From JANYHF01 sp031367715 (lineage in GTDB: Bacteria; Pseudomonadota; Alphaproteobacteria; Rhizobiales; Hyphomicrobiaceae), in the NCBI GenBank assembly GCA_031367715.1, contig JANLQJ010000129.1:1-64000 (forward strand): a stretch of DNA of 64,000 nucleotides, written 5' to 3'. The first letter of the stretch is position 1. Every line of letters begins with the position of its first letter. Shown one piece after another: positions 49,766 through 58,524 of this stretch. The position numbers and the translations under genes are program-made. The notes under the pieces are model-generated. The model did no database searches. It had not been told where the DNA came from and saw nothing but the letters and a program-made list of their open reading frames with translations.

Positions 49766-51700
49766 TCAGGCCTTTGCCGACTTCGGCGTTACCGCGATTG
49801 GTTCAGCAGTTACACCTGCCTTCGCACCACCACCCGTCAGATAACTCGACAGCGCGATCTTGTCCGGGGTCAGGCGCTTGGCCAGCCAGCTATCGTCGGT
49901 AACCAGAATACCGCCGTCGATCGCCTGGTTGTTGTCCTTCATCTGGCGCTGCAGGGCGCGGAAACGGTAGTGGTCGTAGACGTCCATGACATGCGTCATG
50001 TAGGCCTCGGCCAGCCGCTGATTGCCACGGATGATCAAGAGGTTCTCGTCGTTCTCGTAGGAGGCCTTGAAGCCGAGATTGTGGCTGCCCATGATCACGG
50101 TGCAATCGGGCGACAACGGATCGATGACCACGATCTTGTCGTGAATGATGGCCTTGCCGATGGTCAACAGCTCGGCTTCGAAGGAGCCGACCACATCGTC
50201 CTTGTTCAGCGCCACTGCGCGCACCACATGCACTTCGCCCTTGTCGTAGATCGCCGGCTGGCGATGCTGCGCATGTGTCGGATCGGTCTTATCGGGCGGC
50301 ACGTAGTTGGGCATCGCCATGACGTCGCTGACCGCGCCATAGACAATCATGTCCTTGCGCGAAGAGCCGATGCGGATGGCTTCTTCGATGACGCTGGTCT
50401 TGCCCGATTGGCTGGGCAGGAACACCGCAAAGAAGAGGGCGTCGCGCGCCTTGCCGATCAGGTCGTAGATTTCGGCCAGATCCGGTGGCGCTTCGTGGCC
50501 CTTGGTCTTGGCATGCGTATTGGGCGCGCGCCACAACGTCATCTTGGTGCCGTCCGTCAGCGTCGTTTCCGTGCGGTTCTTGGCGTTCTCGGTGCGCAGC
50601 ACCTGACCCTGGACGTTCGACGACGAGGCAGTCAGCGGTTCGGGCAGATGCATGTTGGCCGTATCGGCATAAAGATCGTTCCAGTAGTCGTGATAGGCAC
50701 TGGCGATCGCCTGGTTCTCGATCAGCATGGCGTTGTTGCTCTGCCCGGCAAGGCCGGTCGGGGTCCAGTTGGTGCTGCCGGTGAGGACTGCCTTGGGCTT
50801 GCCGCTGGCATCTTCGAAAACGACGAACTTGTTGTGGCCGATATGATTGTTGTTGAACATACGGTCGATCTTGGCCGGCCCCATGATCTCGCCCAGCAGC
50901 TCGCGCATCAAATGGTTGCCGTGGTCCCATTCGCCGTTGGCTTTGTCCTTGCTGGAGTTGGTCAGGATCAGATCGATGCTGTCCTTGCGGGCCGCGATCA
51001 GTTCCACCAGTTCCTCGTCCCACAGCTCATAGAGTGCCATCTTCAGGCGCGAGCCGGGCTCCTTTTCGGTGCGCCGCAGCAGCTCCTTCAGCAGGCCCAG
51101 CACGTCGCCGGTCAGGTAACCGCGGATTTCGTCCTCGGGCGTCGAGATATGCGCTGCAATGGTCTTGGCGGTCAGTTCCTCGCCCTTCTCCTTCAGCGCC
51201 TTGCGCAGCCACTGCGCCGACAGGATGCCGTTGGTGAAGGTGGCGCGGATGTCGCCATAGTGCTGCGTCACGCGCACGGTGTTGGAGAGCACACCAGTGC
51301 CGAGATAGGCCAGCGGAATGGGCTGGCCGTCATAGCGCGGAGCATTGGCGTCAGCGGGCACCGCCTCCAGCCCGGGACGGAAGCGGCCAACCGCGCGCAC
51401 CCGATATTGTACCGTGACCTCGTCGGGGCGCAGCGCCAGCCGGTCGCGCCGCTTGCGCAGCGTCAGGTCGCGCCAGCACAGTTTCTGGATCGGCCAGACA
51501 CGCGTCGATTGCGGCGCCCAATCGGGATTGCTCTGGCCCTCGAATGGCACCCAGGCGGCCAGCGGTCTTTCTTCGCCGGTCTCGGGATAGATGCGCGTGA
51601 TGTCGAAGCCCAGGCAGCCTGCAATATGCTCGTCGATCGACCAAGCCAGATAGGCCACTTCGTTGTTGGCGAATGCGCGCGCGCTCGTGATGCTGGCCAT
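49766..51700 (-). CDS. Phospholipase D-like (HKD) domain protein, function unknown
   Basis: This 644-residue protein has two PLD-like motifs. The second is canonical: H520, K522, D527 in IIHDKIVVIDP, followed by GSHNLGF. The first is altered: HNKFVVFED (residues 289-297) has E at the usual Asp place with D one residue later, followed by TGSTNWT. Proteins of this fold include phospholipases, nucleases and synthases. There is no signal peptide. The first ~150 residues (FDITRIYPETGEERPLAAWV) look like a separate beta-rich domain. It stands alone between polA and a LysR gene, so context gives no substrate. It could be a nuclease, a lipid enzyme or a defence effector; none is established. Confidence 0.75.
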   Translation of the reverse strand: MASITSARAFANNEVAYLAWSIDEHIAGCLGFDITRIYPETGEERPLAAWVPFEGQSNPDWAPQSTRVWPIQKLCWRDLTLRKRRDRLALRPDEVTVQYRVRAVGRFRPGLEAVPADANAPRYDGQPIPLAYLGTGVLSNTVRVTQHYGDIRATFTNGILSAQWLRKALKEKGEELTAKTIAAHISTPEDEIRGYLTGDVLGLLKELLRRTEKEPGSRLKMALYELWDEELVELIAARKDSIDLILTNSSKDKANGEWDHGNHLMRELLGEIMGPAKIDRMFNNNHIGHNKFVVFEDASGKPKAVLTGSTNWTPTGLAGQSNNAMLIENQAIASAYHDYWNDLYADTANMHLPEPLTASSSNVQGQVLRTENAKNRTETTLTDGTKMTLWRAPNTHAKTKGHEAPPDLAEIYDLIGKARDALFFAVFLPSQSGKTSVIEEAIRIGSSRKDMIVYGAVSDVMAMPNYVPPDKTDPTHAQHRQPAIYDKGEVHVVRAVALNKDDVVGSFEAELLTIGKAIIHDKIVVIDPLSPDCTVIMGSHNLGFKASYENDENLLIIRGNQRLAEAYMTHVMDVYDHYRFRALQRQMKDNNQAIDGGILVTDDSWLAKRLTPDKIALSSYLTGGGAKAGVTAEPIAVTPKSAKA

Positions 51701-51842
51701 GGCGGTTCCTCGCAGTGCAGGACATGGAAATGGGCACGCGGAACTCGCAATGGGCTCGCCGGTGACGAGCCAAATCAGTGTCCAGAATTACACCTTGCGG
51801 CCCGTACCGTGAATTGCGGCAAGAGGGCTGTCCCCATGAAAT

Positions 51843-52739
51843 TCAGAGAGACTCCGCGCCAGCCGTTTCGGCCAGCAGCCAGTCGTGGAACGCGCGCACA
51901 CGCTGCCGTTCAAGAGCGCGCGGCGGACAGACAGCGTAATAGGCGGTATCGGAAGCCAAACTGAGCCCAAACGGCCTGACCAGCCGCCCCGCCGCGAGAT
52001 CGTCGGCCGCCAGCGCACTGCGCGCCAGTACCACGCCCTCGCCTTGCACAGCAGCTTGCATGGCCAGTACCGACGACGTGAACACCGGCCCTTTCAAAGT
52101 GTCGACGCCTGCGACGCCGGCCATGCGTAGCCAGCCCGCCCAGTCGATCGGAAAATCGTCGTGGATCAACGTGTGATGGGTGAGGTCGCTTGGCTCGTGC
52201 AGTGGTAGCGGTCCCTCCAGCAAGCGTGGACTACAGGCGGGGAACAGCTCTTCTCGCAGCAGCAGATTGGTGTGCAGTCCTGGATAGTTGCCGCGGCCAA
52301 AGCGTATCGCGATATCGATACCGTCGACGGCAAAATCGGTCAGCCGTTCGGTGGTTTCCAGCCGGATGTCGATGTCGGGATGCAGGCGCCGGAAGCGGAA
52401 CAGTCGTGGCACCAGCCATTTGGCCGCAAAGGACGGAAACGTGCTTACCGATAGCAAGCCTTTGGCGTCGTCGCGGGTCAGCGCTTGCGTGGCTGCGGCC
52501 AGACGGTCGAGCGCATCGCGGACCCGTGCCGCATAGACCGCGCCGGCCGGCGTCAACAGCACCTGGCGGGTGCGACGCTGGAACAGGCCGACTTGCAAAA
52601 ATTCCTCCAGCTGCTTGATGGCGCGGCTGACGGCGCCGTGCGTGACATGCAACTCGTCGGCGGCCTTGGAAAAGCTCGCCAGCCGGGCGGCGGCCTCGAA
52701 ACTGCGCAGTGTGTTGAGGGGCGGGAGATGGCGGGCCAC
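51843..52739 (-). CDS. LysR-family transcriptional regulator (GcvA-like)
   Basis: This 298-residue regulator has the N-terminal winged helix-turn-helix (LNTLRSFEAAARLASFSKAADELHVTHGAVSRAIKQLEEFL) and a periplasmic-binding-like effector domain (LLSVSTFPSFAAKWLVPRLFRF, DIDIRLETTERLTDF, VVLARSALAADDL). It is of the GcvA subgroup. A palindrome lies 12 bases before its start codon and it is divergent from a DUF1127 gene, the usual layout of a LysR regulator and its target. The effector is unknown. Confidence 0.9.
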   Translation of the reverse strand: MARHLPPLNTLRSFEAAARLASFSKAADELHVTHGAVSRAIKQLEEFLQVGLFQRRTRQVLLTPAGAVYAARVRDALDRLAAATQALTRDDAKGLLSVSTFPSFAAKWLVPRLFRFRRLHPDIDIRLETTERLTDFAVDGIDIAIRFGRGNYPGLHTNLLLREELFPACSPRLLEGPLPLHEPSDLTHHTLIHDDFPIDWAGWLRMAGVAGVDTLKGPVFTSSVLAMQAAVQGEGVVLARSALAADDLAAGRLVRPFGLSLASDTAYYAVCPPRALERQRVRAFHDWLLAETAGAESL

Positions 52740-52751
52740 GATGAGTCTTTA

Positions 52752-52770
52752 TGTGTGAAATTTTCTCACA
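52752..52770. promoter_or_regulatory. Palindrome TGTGnGAAAnTTTCnCACA, candidate LysR operator
   Basis: The 19-bp sequence matches its reverse complement at all but the centre and one symmetric pair. It lies in the AT-rich divergent region 12 bases from the LysR start and about 100 bases from the DUF1127 start. It contains the T-N11-A arrangement typical of LysR sites. Confidence 0.6.
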
Positions 52771-52870
52771 TATATCAGGCCAATTAGTGGTTTGTCACGC
52801 GTCACTTTTGAGGGCACTTTTAGCTCCAAGGAAGCCCACGACACGGGCTTTTGCAACAAAGGAGCGAGCC

Positions 52871-53104
52871 ATGCGCACCCAGACAAATTCTCACATGATC
52901 CGAGCCACCCGTGCGTTCGCCTTGAGCACGCTGTTTGAGCGGCTCTATCTCAGCGCGGCGGGAATCGCGCAGCGCTTGGAGGACCGCCGCGGCCTGCGTC
53001 CACTACAGGGCATGTCCGACAGCCAGCTCAAGGACATCGGCGTCAGCCGCGCCGATGTTGAGCGCGAACTGACCAAAACACTGTTCTGGCGCATCGGCGG
53101 CTGA
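52871..53104 (+). CDS. DUF1127 domain-containing small protein
   Basis: This 77-residue basic protein has a YjiS-like DUF1127 domain at its C-terminus (residues ~45-72: RGLRPLQGMSDSQLKDIGVSRADVERE). In alphaproteobacteria, small arginine-rich DUF1127 proteins have been linked to RNA turnover and phosphate or carbon metabolism. AAAGGAG lies ten bases before the ATG; the upstream open frame includes the promoter region and is not coding. The divergent LysR gene may control it. A perfect hairpin follows. Confidence 0.85.
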   Translation: MRTQTNSHMIRATRAFALSTLFERLYLSAAGIAQRLEDRRGLRPLQGMSDSQLKDIGVSRADVERELTKTLFWRIGG

Positions 53105-53120
53105 TGGCTTGGCGCCGTTG

Positions 53121-53145
53121 TCATCCCGCGCGCCGCGCGGGATGA
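53121..53145. terminator. Perfect 12-bp hairpin after the DUF1127 gene
   Basis: TCATCCCGCGCG (53121-53132) and CGCGCGGGATGA (53134-53145) pair around one base. There is no T-run; it is a REP-like palindrome placed between convergent genes and is probably a transcription end. Confidence 0.6.
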
Positions 53146-53154
53146 TCCCCGCAG

Positions 53155-53457
53155 CTACCCCTTGACGCCACCCGCGTTGGCCAGCGCCACCAGCCGTTCT
53201 TGCGGATACTCCGCCTCCAGCCGTTTGGCCTCGGCCTCGGCCAGCGCTTCGAAATCCTCGCCTGCGATCGGTTCAGGATCGCTTTTGCGCCACTCAGCCA
53301 GATAGGCGTCAGTATCGCGTTTGTCGGCTTTCATTGCGGCCATGTCGATGGCCTGCTCGAAGCGCTCGGGCAGCTGGCGCTTGGCAGCCTTGCGGCCCTC
53401 CTTGATGATCACCTGGGCTGGCATGTCGCGCCAATAGACGACGATCCGTTGCGGCAT
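53155..53457 (-). CDS. 'Virulence factor' domain protein (Virulence_fact family)
   Basis: This 100-residue protein matches the small family named virulence factor: RIVVYWRDMPAQVIIKEGRKAAKRQLPERFEQAIDMAAM, then TDAYLAEWRKSDP and an acidic helical tail. Members are widespread in non-pathogenic alphaproteobacteria, often near methyltransferase or methylene-tetrahydrofolate reductase-like genes, so the name says little about role. None of those genes is adjacent here. No signal or membrane segment is seen. Confidence 0.8.
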   Translation of the reverse strand: MPQRIVVYWRDMPAQVIIKEGRKAAKRQLPERFEQAIDMAAMKADKRDTDAYLAEWRKSDPEPIAGEDFEALAEAEAKRLEAEYPQERLVALANAGGVKG

Positions 53458-53608
53458 GATGGAGCACTCTTTCGGGTTGGCTGATGATGCGCCTGTCTAG
53501 CTGAGCCGATCGGCACCCGCCATGCCGGAATGCGACCTCGGGCATGCCGGCTCAGGCTGGCTAGCGGCCTGGCTCCGTGGCACGGCTGTCGGCCAACCGG
53601 AGTCCCGC

Positions 53609-54535
53609 ATGACTGTTGCCACGCCCGCGCCAACCCCCTCGGTCCCCAGCGAGCGCCTGAGCACTGCGCCCTTGGGCATGTTCTATGCCTGTTCTGCCAT
53701 GGCGCTGTTCGGACTGCAGGACGCACTGACCAAGTATCTGGTCGGCGCCTACCCGATCACGCAATTCCTGCTGGTGCGGTTCGCCGTATTCTCGCTCTTT
53801 GCGATCGGTTTTGCCGCCACCCAAGGCGGTCTGCGGCAGGCGTTCGTGACCAAGCGCCCGCTGTTGCAGATCACGCGCGGCGGGCTGCTGATCATCGACA
53901 TCATCCTGTTCTGCTGGGCGCTGAAATTCATGAGCCTGGGCGATCTGCACGCCGTCTATGCCACCACGCCTTTGATCGTGACGCTACTGGTTGGCCCGAT
54001 GCTGGGCGAGTTTGTCGGCTGGCGGCGGCGCACGGCAGTCGCCGTGGGTTTTCTCGGCGCGCTGGTCATCATCCGACCGGGGCTTGGCGTCATGCATTGG
54101 GCCGCCCTGATCGTCATCGTCTCGGGAATCTTTTTCGCCCTCTACACCATTGCCACCCGCAAAGTCAGCGCCGACGATGGGCTGGCCACCAGCACGCTGT
54201 ATACCGCGCTGGGCGCCACCGTCATAATCGCGCCGTTTGGTCTGGCCGATTGGCAGCCGGTCGATCTGCGCGGCGCGCTGGCGATGGGCGGCATCTCGCT
54301 GACCGGCATTCTCGGTCACATGCTCTATATGCGCTCGCTGGCCTTGGCGCCCGCCATCGTGCTGCAGCCTTTGACCTACCTCTTGCTCATCTGGGCCGTG
54401 TTTTATGGCTACACGCTGTTCGGCACGCTACCCGATGCTTGGACAGTGTTCGGCGCGCTGATTGTGGTTAGCAGCGGCCTTTATGTCAGCTGGCGTGAAT
54501 GGATACGAAGTCGTGAAGCGCATGGGGTCTTGTAA
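53609..54535 (+). CDS. DMT superfamily (EamA) transporter
   Basis: This 308-residue permease has ten hydrophobic segments in two EamA repeats (first from MFYACSAMALFGLQDALTKYL, second from HWAALIVIVSGIFFALYTI). EamA proteins mostly export amino acids or other small metabolites; the substrate is not predictable here. I chose ATG 53609, with CGGAG six bases upstream; an open frame extends 29 codons further. It is followed by a peptide-importer operon with its own ribosome-binding site but no clear shared role. Confidence 0.85.
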   Translation: MTVATPAPTPSVPSERLSTAPLGMFYACSAMALFGLQDALTKYLVGAYPITQFLLVRFAVFSLFAIGFAATQGGLRQAFVTKRPLLQITRGGLLIIDIILFCWALKFMSLGDLHAVYATTPLIVTLLVGPMLGEFVGWRRRTAVAVGFLGALVIIRPGLGVMHWAALIVIVSGIFFALYTIATRKVSADDGLATSTLYTALGATVIIAPFGLADWQPVDLRGALAMGGISLTGILGHMLYMRSLALAPAIVLQPLTYLLLIWAVFYGYTLFGTLPDAWTVFGALIVVSSGLYVSWREWIRSREAHGVL

Positions 54536-54600
54536 AAGGCACGAAAACAGGTGCATTCTCCCGGCAGTTTCGCGTTTATGCCAAGGGAGGATTAAGCATC

Positions 54601-56322
54601 ATGTCGAATGACATTCCAAAAGTTACCCATCCGAAGATCGCTGAAGCGTTTGATCTAATGACGCGCGGCCGCATGAATCGGCGTGAATTCGTGCGCATCG
54701 CCGCGCTGCTAGGTGTTTCGGCCGGCACTGCCTACGCCCTGGCTGGCGTCAAGCCTGCCGCAGCCGCAGACATGGCCATGCCGTTCCCGGCCGATGACGC
54801 CGCCGCCAAAATGGGCGGCAAGATCCGCATCGCCATGCAGATCCAGAAAATGGAAGACCCTGCGACCTATTCCTGGGTGCAGATGTCGAACCAGACCCGT
54901 CAGATCACGGAATATCTCGTGATGACCGGGGTCGACAACGTCACAAGGCCCATGCTGGCCGAGAAGTGGGAAGCCTCCCCGGACCTCAAGACCTGGACCT
55001 TCACGCTGCGCAAGGGCGTAATGTGGCACAATGGTGAAGAACTGACCTCCGAGCACATCAAGTGGAACTTCATGCGCTGGTGCGATCCCAAGGTCGCCTC
55101 GTCCAATATCGGCCTGTCGACGTTCTCTTCCATCGTGCAGGAAGTCGATAAGGGCGAGAAGGATGACAAGGGCAACGCCAAGAAGACCAAGGAACTGATC
55201 GCCGGCTCGATCGAGACACCCGACAAGTACACGATCAAGCTGAACCTCGCCAAGCCGGTGCTGTCGGTGCCGGAAGATCTCTACAACTATCCAACCACCA
55301 TTCTGCATCCGTCCTTCAAGGCGCCGTTCCACGACAATCCGATCGGCACCGGCCCGTATCGCCTGACCGAGCTGAAAGTCGGCGAGAAGTGCCTGCTGCA
55401 ACGCGTCACCAAGACGACGGACGGCAAGGACTTCACCTATTGGGGTGGCAAGGTTTATCTCGACGAGATCCAGTACCTGCACTACGAGGCCGAGAACCAA
55501 CTGGCCGCCATGCAGTCGGGTCAAGTCGATGCCATCTATGAGTTCACCTCGGACCAGATGGAATTGGCCAAGTCGATCGCGGGTGCGCAGATCATCCCGG
55601 CCCGCACCGCCCAGACCAACGTCGTGCGTATGCAGATTGACCAAAAGCCGTTCGACAACATCAAGGTCCGCAAGGCGATGCAGATGAGCATCGACCGTTC
55701 GGCCATCAAGGCGCTGGTCTATTCGGACGGTGGCGATGTCGGCGAGGATCATCACGTCTCGCCGTTGCATCCCGAATACTTCGCCCTGCCGCCGATCAAG
55801 CGCGACGTCGCCGGCGCCAAGGCGATGCTGAAAGAAGCGGGCATCGAGAACCTCGAGGTGACAGTTGACGTCGGCAACACTGAAGGTCCCTGGCAGCAGC
55901 AGATGGTGGAAGCCATGCGCGACCAGATGAAGGATGCCGGCATCAAGCTGAACCTCAACGTCATGCCCGCCAACAAGTATTGGGAGATCTGGGACAAGAC
56001 CGCCTTTGGCGCCACCTCGTGGACGCATCGTCCACTCGGCACCATGGTGCTGTCGCTGGCCTACCGCTCGGGCGTGCCGTGGAACGAGACCCACTACAAG
56101 AACCCGGCCTTCGACGCGGCCCTGAACGAAGCCGAGGCCACCTTGGATGTCGTGGCCCGCAAGGCCAAGATGGAGAAAGTGCAGAAGATCCTGCAGGACG
56201 ACGCCATCATCCTGCAGAGCTTGTGGCGCCCGATCTTCTCCGTCGCCGCCAAGAAGGTGCACGGCTATCCCGCCCATCCGACCCAGTATCACCAGCTGAA
56301 CAAGGTCTGGGTGGACGCATAG
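54601..56322 (+). CDS. Peptide ABC transporter substrate-binding protein (SBP_bac_5)
   Basis: This 573-residue family 5 periplasmic protein has a twin-arginine-like signal (GRMNRREFVRIAALLGVSAG). Its mature part shows the family segments LAEKWEASPDLKTWTFTLRKGVMWHNGEELT, NPIGTGPYRLTELKVGEKC and KAMQMSIDRSAIKALVYSDGG. It should bind dipeptides or oligopeptides, or another small solute, and pass them to the permeases that follow. Export by Tat rather than Sec would be unusual for this family, though common among alphaproteobacterial binding proteins with RR starts. AGGGAGG precedes the ATG. A REP-like repeat of about 150 bases separates it from the permease gene. Confidence 0.88.
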   Translation: MSNDIPKVTHPKIAEAFDLMTRGRMNRREFVRIAALLGVSAGTAYALAGVKPAAAADMAMPFPADDAAAKMGGKIRIAMQIQKMEDPATYSWVQMSNQTRQITEYLVMTGVDNVTRPMLAEKWEASPDLKTWTFTLRKGVMWHNGEELTSEHIKWNFMRWCDPKVASSNIGLSTFSSIVQEVDKGEKDDKGNAKKTKELIAGSIETPDKYTIKLNLAKPVLSVPEDLYNYPTTILHPSFKAPFHDNPIGTGPYRLTELKVGEKCLLQRVTKTTDGKDFTYWGGKVYLDEIQYLHYEAENQLAAMQSGQVDAIYEFTSDQMELAKSIAGAQIIPARTAQTNVVRMQIDQKPFDNIKVRKAMQMSIDRSAIKALVYSDGGDVGEDHHVSPLHPEYFALPPIKRDVAGAKAMLKEAGIENLEVTVDVGNTEGPWQQQMVEAMRDQMKDAGIKLNLNVMPANKYWEIWDKTAFGATSWTHRPLGTMVLSLAYRSGVPWNETHYKNPAFDAALNEAEATLDVVARKAKMEKVQKILQDDAIILQSLWRPIFSVAAKKVHGYPAHPTQYHQLNKVWVDA

Positions 56323-56337
56323 GCGCGAGTGACAATT

Positions 56338-56487
56338 GTCATCCCGGATGTGCTGCAGCGTGTTGACGGTGCTGCGCATCCGGGACCACATCATGGCGAG
56401 AGCGCCACTTGCCGCAAGCGCGCAAACCAATGTTGAGGTCCCGTGCGCAGCACACCGTCGAAACGCTGCGCTGCGCACGCGATGACA
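56338..56487. repeat. REP-like repeat between binding protein and permease genes
   Basis: The unit begins GTCATCCCGGATGTGCTGCA and ends CTGCGCACGCGATGACAGG, with GTGCTGCGCATCCGGGAC inside. It is a relative of 22233-22384. Its position after the first gene of a transport operon is like the REP elements that raise binding-protein expression over permeases. Confidence 0.7.
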
Positions 56488-56519
56488 GGTGTTTATGATC
56501 AGTAAGAAGACGAGTTCCC

Positions 56520-57470
56520 ATGATCCAGATCATTCTCCGGCGCCTGGCCCAGATGCTACTGATCATGATCACGGTGTCGCTGATCCTGTTCGTGATCTTC
56601 GACAGCGATAAGTTCAAAAAGACCATCGCAGTGCAGGAGTTGGGCGGTTATGCCGTGTCGGCCCTGTCGGCGTCAGACTATCAGGACTGGCTCGACCGCA
56701 AGGGCCTGAACGTCCCTGCCCCGCAACGCTATCTCAAATGGATCACCGATGTTGCCCATGGCGATATGGGGACGTCGTATCTTCGCAACGAGCCGGTCGC
56801 GCAGCTGTTGTGGGAACGGCTCGCCGCCACCGGCATCCTCGCCTTCTGGGTGTTCGCGCTGATGGTGCCGACTTCGCTGGTGTTCGGCGTGCTCTTGGGC
56901 ATGCGCGAGGGCTCGCGTCTTGATCGCAGCCTCTCGATCGTCGCGGTGTTCACCACCTCGATCCCCGAGATCGCCACCGGCATCATACTCTCCGTCATCT
57001 TCGCGCTCGGCCTCGGCTGGCTGCCGTCAAAATCGCCGATGTCCGGCGGTTTCGATGGCTGGCAACTGGTGTTGCCGGTGCTGACGCTGTTCCTCTACGA
57101 TTTCGGTTACGTCGCCCGCATGACGCGCGCCTCGATGGCCGAAGTGATGCAATCGCAATACATCCGCACCGCGGTGCTGAAGGGTCTTCCGTTCTGGCGG
57201 GTGATCTTTACCCACGCATTGCGCAACGCCTTGATCGCTCCGTTCACGGTCATCGTCCTGCAGCTCAACTGGCTGTTGTCTGGCGTGGTCGTCACCGAGG
57301 TATTTTTCGAATATCACGGCTTTGGCAAGATGCTGCTGGATGCGGCGCTGGGCAACGACATCTATGTTATCCAGGCTGCAACGCTCGCCGCCGTCGCGCT
57401 CGCCGTTCTGACCCAGCTGATCTCGGATGTCGGCTATATGGTTCTCAATCCGCGCATCCGGTTCGGGTGA
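56520..57470 (+). CDS. Peptide ABC transporter permease (DppB type)
   Basis: This 316-residue permease has six membrane segments. Its N-terminal segment is MIQIILRRLAQMLLIMITVSLILFVIF and the cytoplasmic EAA-type loop is TRASMAEVMQSQYIRTAVLKG. The large periplasmic loop after the first helix (about residues 30-95) is shorter than in E. coli DppB. It ends with NPRIRFG. It precedes the second permease by 15 bases and shares the operon with the binding protein and ATPase. Peptide specificity is by homology; other substrates of the PepT family cannot be excluded. Confidence 0.87.
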   Translation: MIQIILRRLAQMLLIMITVSLILFVIFDSDKFKKTIAVQELGGYAVSALSASDYQDWLDRKGLNVPAPQRYLKWITDVAHGDMGTSYLRNEPVAQLLWERLAATGILAFWVFALMVPTSLVFGVLLGMREGSRLDRSLSIVAVFTTSIPEIATGIILSVIFALGLGWLPSKSPMSGGFDGWQLVLPVLTLFLYDFGYVARMTRASMAEVMQSQYIRTAVLKGLPFWRVIFTHALRNALIAPFTVIVLQLNWLLSGVVVTEVFFEYHGFGKMLLDAALGNDIYVIQAATLAAVALAVLTQLISDVGYMVLNPRIRFG

Positions 57471-57485
57471 GGAGTTTTTCGCCAG

Positions 57486-58520
57486 ATGGCCGTCACCACA
57501 CTCACACCACCCAGCGCAGTCACGCTGTCCAGCCTGCTCGCTGACCTACGCACGGCCAAGACTATTGGTCTGCTGGTCGCCCTCATTTGGCTGCCGCTGA
57601 TGCTCTACGTCATGTTTCCAGGCGTTCTTGGCGCGTTGAAACCGTTCGTTCTGCTGCCTGCCATTCCTGCCGCCGCCGCGCTCTTCGTCATCGCCGTCTC
57701 CGGCCTGCGAGAATCCACCACGGCGCTCGTCGGCCTGTGCCTGGTGTTCTTCTGGCTGTTCGTTGCCGTCAGCGTGCCCTATCTGCCGATCTTCGATCCC
57801 AACAAGCCGCTGAGACCATTCGCGCCGATCGGCTCGTTCGTCGCCGATCACGTGTTCTGGCTCGGTGGCGACTGGAAGGGCCGCGACATGCTCTCCCGCG
57901 TGCTGTGGGGCAGTCAGCGCATCTTCATCTGGGGCATCACGGCAACCGCTGTCTCCTACGTGGTCGGTGCGCTGCTCGGCCTGATCGCCGGTTATCGCGG
58001 CGGCTGGTTCGACGAGATCATCTCGTTCTTTGCCAACGTGCTGCTGTCCTTCCCGGTGATGGTGCTGTACGTCCTGATCCTGACTTATCTCGGCGCCTCC
58101 GGCCTGAACCTGATCGTTGCCGTCACCTTTGCCTCGGCGCCCGGCATCATGCGCATCGTGCGCAGCCTGACGCTCGACAACAAGACGCGCGACTACGTCT
58201 ATGCCGCCCAGACTCGCGGCGAGAGCCCGCTCTACATCATGCTGGTTGAATTGCTGCCGAACGTGCGTGGCCCGCTGATCGTCGATGCCTGTCTGCGTCT
58301 CGGCTACACCACCGTCGCCATCGCCACGCTGACCTTTCTCGGCCTCGGCCTGCCGCCGCCCGATGCCGATTGGGGCCTGATGATCAAGGAAGGCGCCAGC
58401 GCCGCCATGATGTTCAAGTTCTCTTACATGCTGCTGATCCCTGCGCTGTCGGTATCGAGCCTCATTCTCGGCTTCAATCTGATGGCCGACGGCCTGCGCG
58501 AAATCAGCCTGAAGGATTGA
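57486..58520 (+). CDS. Peptide ABC transporter permease (DppC type)
   Basis: The second 344-residue permease has three hydrophobic segments in its first 110 residues, more than the single N-terminal helix of standard DppC. The family core follows: DWKGRDMLSRVLWGSQRIF, AISFFANVLLSFPVMV-like helices and the EAA loop TRDYVYAAQTRGESPLYIMLVELLPN. It ends LMADGLREISLKD, the usual DppC ending. The added helices are an oddity of this gene or its subfamily. It is followed four bases later by the ATPase gene. Confidence 0.87.
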   Translation: MAVTTLTPPSAVTLSSLLADLRTAKTIGLLVALIWLPLMLYVMFPGVLGALKPFVLLPAIPAAAALFVIAVSGLRESTTALVGLCLVFFWLFVAVSVPYLPIFDPNKPLRPFAPIGSFVADHVFWLGGDWKGRDMLSRVLWGSQRIFIWGITATAVSYVVGALLGLIAGYRGGWFDEIISFFANVLLSFPVMVLYVLILTYLGASGLNLIVAVTFASAPGIMRIVRSLTLDNKTRDYVYAAQTRGESPLYIMLVELLPNVRGPLIVDACLRLGYTTVAIATLTFLGLGLPPPDADWGLMIKEGASAAMMFKFSYMLLIPALSVSSLILGFNLMADGLREISLKD

Positions 58521-58524
58521 GACG

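Noticed and set aside
49766..51700. Antiphage defence effector (PLD nuclease)
   Set aside because: No partner defence genes, no mobile context, and housekeeping neighbours; kept only as a protein of unknown function.
49529..51964. 811-codon plus-strand frame opposite the PLD-like gene
   Set aside because: Runs through a REP element and a LysR gene in antisense; the minus strand carries the HKD motifs.
54709..56478. 589-codon minus-strand frame opposite the peptide-binding protein
   Set aside because: Antisense shadow: the plus strand gives a complete family 5 binding protein.
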